Positions 61,395-64,000 of a stretch of 64,000 nucleotides of DNA are shown here, piece after piece. Numbering within the stretch: position 1 is the first letter of the stretch; every line of letters starts with the position of its first letter. Under the pieces are notes generated by a model that was not told where the DNA came from, ran no database searches, and saw nothing but the letters and a program-made list of their open reading frames with translations. Both the position numbers and the translations under genes were made by a program. Source of the DNA: Tranzscheliella williamsii (taxonomy: Eukaryota; Basidiomycota; Ustilaginomycetes; Ustilaginales; Ustilaginaceae); the NCBI GenBank assembly GCA_023212725.1, contig JALBYF010000011.1, positions 124,001 through 188,000 of the forward strand, written 5' to 3'.

Positions 61395-63959
61395 TCACGG
61401 AAAGATCTCGGCCATCATCAGAGCCACCGTGGAGGTCCAACCTGTGAATGGGTGGCCGCGCTGGCCGTGTCCGTCGGTGGGGTTGTATTGCTCGTATACA
61501 TAGCCTGTGCGCTGATACTCGTTGAAAGTGTTCTGCACCACGTTGTGCCGCAGCTCGTCGTAGATCTCCCGTGCTTTGGTCTGGTGTGGCCCCGAGGTGG
61601 TGGCGTATTTGTTCCTGAGCGCTCGGAGCGACAAGTAGCTCATATGCACCCAGATTGGGCCTCTCCAGTAGTTTTCGCCCTGCCCAAAGTACTCGTCTTT
61701 GAGGCTGAGACTGCGGATGCCGTAGGGAGACCACAGCTGCTCTGGATCCCTGATTAGTTCCAGCACATCTCCCAGGTGCGGCGAATCCGTCGGGAGGAGC
61801 TCGAGCATGAATGGAAACAGGGAGACATAGCCTGCATGGCAGACGTGGTAGCTCTGTCCATTCTCATCCACCGACGCATCACAATACATACTCTTATCCT
61901 GATTCCAGTGGAGATCGTCTAGATTGGCGACAATGTCAGAATAGTGGCCCTGATACTCCTCTACGTCGTCTTCATGCCCCAACGCCTTGGCGATTTTCGT
62001 CATGGTGTCTGCAAACGAGCCCATCCATGACAAGAGGTCCACGTGCAGCTCGCCTGTATGAGGGATAGGCGCGCGTGGATAGTCGTCCAGCCCACTTGCC
62101 AAGACGTGGTCCTTGGTCCGGCCGCGCCATCGGTACGCTTCCACCCGAGAGCTTGCCTCCCGATCCCACTCCTTGATCTCTCCGCGCTGCGTTCTACGGA
62201 ACCACCGGTAGTGCCTTCGCAGCTTGGGATAGATCTCCTGCAAAAAGGCCTGGCCCAGGGCAGCAGACGACAGCAATTTCTCCGAAATAGGAGCTGCATC
62301 AAGGCCCTCAAAGTCGGCCCAGACCTGCCGACCAAGTGCTGAAGCATCCAAGCCAAGACGGTCGCTCCGCGCCACTAATCGGTCAACGTATGCGCTAACG
62401 GCCAGGATCAGCGTAGGTGGGTTGCCGTACTGAGGATACTGGGTCTGGAAGCCGTCCGGCACGCGTGATCTTGCTTCGTCGCCAAGGATCTGTTCCCGCG
62501 CCACCCAGCCATCTTCGTCGATGAGTCGGATCCAGCTTCGCAGAATCTCAAGACTTAGGTCGTTATCCCAGGCCCCGATATGAGCAAGGTGAAATCCCTC
62601 GTCCCAATAGAAGCCTCGCGGGAAGATGTTACGGCATGGCGTTGCAGTGAGAAGCTCTTCCGGCTCAGTCTTTTGTGGGTCGGCTACGCCGTGCACTTCG
62701 GGATCAAAGGCGCCTGACCCCACCTCGTCATCATACTCGTGACGGAAGGATCTATCGACGATGGCGGAGCCGTGGTAGTACCCGATCCCCCCAGTAATAG
62801 CGGAAGTCAGATCGCGAGCAAAGTTGATCTCTTCTGCAGAGTAGCCTTTGGATTGTAGGCGTAGAGCTCGCTCAAATCGCTGGTCATACGCATCCTTTGC
62901 GGCGCTGAGAGCGTGTGTCAATCCAGCAGAGCTCAGAAGTTCGCCTTTGGGGGTGGATTCACTGTCATAGAAGACGTCGAAGGTGAAGTTACCGGTGAAG
63001 GATTTCTGCACAGCGTAGAATGTAGAGGCCGGATCAACTTGATTCGTCAACTTCAGTGCAAGGCTAGGAGAAGGCATATCCTCCTGTGGAAATTCTTGCA
63101 TAATGCCCTGCAAGCCAATGATGAGATCGTTCTGGATAATGTCCTGGCCTTTCCAAACCGAGTCTACGGGGAGTCGTTTTCCAGACACATGCGTCTTCCC
63201 GGCAGTGTTGGCAAACCTCTCATAGTGTTTGGTGTGTGCTTGGAAATCGTTGCCATTGATGTTGGCATTGCCGTGTGCAGCTTTTGGTTCTTCGATCCGA
63301 ATCGTAAATTCGCCGAGGCCTTTTGCAGAGCCCTTAAGCACAACAGGCTCGCCTCGCTCCAAGCCATCCTCTTCCAACTCGGTATCCAGTCCAATTATGC
63401 TACCCATGCTTTCAATGGCGGTGTACCAGAATGTAGTAAGAGATGCGGGTTTTGCAGGTTCCATGACAGTACCGGAGACACGGGCACCCCAGCTGCCGCC
63501 GTTGGGGTTGGAAGTGTCCACTTTGAGGAAGCTGGTCTCGAGCCGATAGTTGTTCTCATTGTCATTGATCTGTTGCACACCGAATTCACGGCCGTCATGG
63601 TACTTCCAAGTGAATCCTTTCATGCCATCCTGATCGCTGCATTTGTGACGGATTTTTTGGAAGCCGGAATAGTCTTGGAGACCAAACCAGGCGAGGCCGG
63701 TGAGAAGAGAGTCGGGAAGCTTTGGACGGAGGCCAAAGTAGATCTGAGGTCGGTAGCTCCCCCATAGCAACGATGCTTCGGCTTGCTTTTGGGCGGCAGC
63801 TACCTCGGGTGATCTTTTCAAGGGTGCACCTTGCCATTGCGCTTCGAAGTCTTCTTCATCATCGCCTTCGTAGGCGTGTGTCGAAGCTGGACCGAGCAGT
63901 GAAATGCAGACGGCTAGCACTAGAAGCCAGCAACATAGCTCCTGTCTGGACCGCCTCAT
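61395..63959 (-). CDS. CWH41: ER processing alpha-glucosidase I (GH63, mannosyl-oligosaccharide glucosidase)
   Basis: This single exon encodes 854 residues. A hydrophobic N-terminal segment (CCWLLVLAVCISLLG, about residues 9-23) acts as a signal anchor or signal peptide. The N-terminal beta-sandwich begins SLLWGSYRPQIYFGLRPK, and the catalytic (alpha/alpha)6 barrel includes FPRGFYWDEGFHLAHIGAWD near residue 450 and GENYWRGPIWVHMSYLSLRA near 765, both GH63 landmarks holding the acid and base. The enzyme trims the outermost alpha-1,2-glucose from Glc3Man9GlcNAc2 on new glycoproteins in the ER lumen, the first step of N-glycan processing. The upstream frame has no ATG before 63959. The window ends 41 bp upstream, so the promoter is not included. 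Confidence 0.95.
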   Translation of the reverse strand: MRRSRQELCCWLLVLAVCISLLGPASTHAYEGDDEEDFEAQWQGAPLKRSPEVAAAQKQAEASLLWGSYRPQIYFGLRPKLPDSLLTGLAWFGLQDYSGFQKIRHKCSDQDGMKGFTWKYHDGREFGVQQINDNENNYRLETSFLKVDTSNPNGGSWGARVSGTVMEPAKPASLTTFWYTAIESMGSIIGLDTELEEDGLERGEPVVLKGSAKGLGEFTIRIEEPKAAHGNANINGNDFQAHTKHYERFANTAGKTHVSGKRLPVDSVWKGQDIIQNDLIIGLQGIMQEFPQEDMPSPSLALKLTNQVDPASTFYAVQKSFTGNFTFDVFYDSESTPKGELLSSAGLTHALSAAKDAYDQRFERALRLQSKGYSAEEINFARDLTSAITGGIGYYHGSAIVDRSFRHEYDDEVGSGAFDPEVHGVADPQKTEPEELLTATPCRNIFPRGFYWDEGFHLAHIGAWDNDLSLEILRSWIRLIDEDGWVAREQILGDEARSRVPDGFQTQYPQYGNPPTLILAVSAYVDRLVARSDRLGLDASALGRQVWADFEGLDAAPISEKLLSSAALGQAFLQEIYPKLRRHYRWFRRTQRGEIKEWDREASSRVEAYRWRGRTKDHVLASGLDDYPRAPIPHTGELHVDLLSWMGSFADTMTKIAKALGHEDDVEEYQGHYSDIVANLDDLHWNQDKSMYCDASVDENGQSYHVCHAGYVSLFPFMLELLPTDSPHLGDVLELIRDPEQLWSPYGIRSLSLKDEYFGQGENYWRGPIWVHMSYLSLRALRNKYATTSGPHQTKAREIYDELRHNVVQNTFNEYQRTGYVYEQYNPTDGHGQRGHPFTGWTSTVALMMAEIFP

Positions 63960-64000
63960 GTCAAGCTGCAATTGAGCCGCGCAAGTATTGGGACCGTCGA

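Overview
The window looks like nuclear DNA of a basidiomycete fungus, most likely a smut-type member of the Ustilaginomycotina. It is GC-rich, genes lie on both strands with separate promoters, and most have no intron or one to four short GT-AG introns (63-141 nt, with one 719-nt exception). The gene set is eukaryotic and fungal: Sec16, Top3, Rad14/XPA, Ytm1, Rmd5, a Nik1-type histidine kinase, a caleosin, and ER and secreted alpha-glucosidases. The species assignment is an inference. I supported 21 protein genes and one intron-containing tRNA gene; I saw no rRNA, CRISPR array or intact mobile element.

Layout. 1-9.5 kb: a caleosin, a divergent serine/threonine kinase and a large unrecognised protein. 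9.7-14.1 kb: tRNA-Glu(CUC), an inositol monophosphatase and a bHLH transcription factor. 15.3-25.1 kb: TOP3, an OPT-family transporter divergent from a PHYHD1-like dioxygenase, and a cysteine-synthase-like PLP enzyme fused to a rhodanese-like domain. 25.6-35.5 kb: an NDR-family kinase, a small secreted cysteine-rich protein in a gene-poor stretch, and a secreted GH31 alpha-glucosidase. 37.5-46.2 kb: a group III hybrid histidine kinase, a 2.5-kb gap, a mucin-like single-pass membrane protein and a Yippee protein. 46.4-59.1 kb: YTM1, an MPPED-type metallophosphoesterase, RMD5 and SEC16, all on the minus strand. 60.1-64 kb: RAD14/XPA and ER glucosidase I, tail to tail.

How the genes relate. Most are housekeeping genes without operon logic. 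Possible links are the Yippee protein with RMD5 (both tied to the GID/CTLH ubiquitin ligase), NIK1 with the mucin-like membrane protein across a shared upstream region, and the OPT/dioxygenase pair across a 325-bp divergent promoter.

The points most worth a second look are: a small secreted six-cysteine effector candidate; a strand-consistent switch from G-rich to C-rich coding sequence toward the 3' end of many unrelated genes; a 719-nt intron in the PLP-rhodanese gene; and a 63-nt, stop-free, in-frame intron just before the RMD5 RING.
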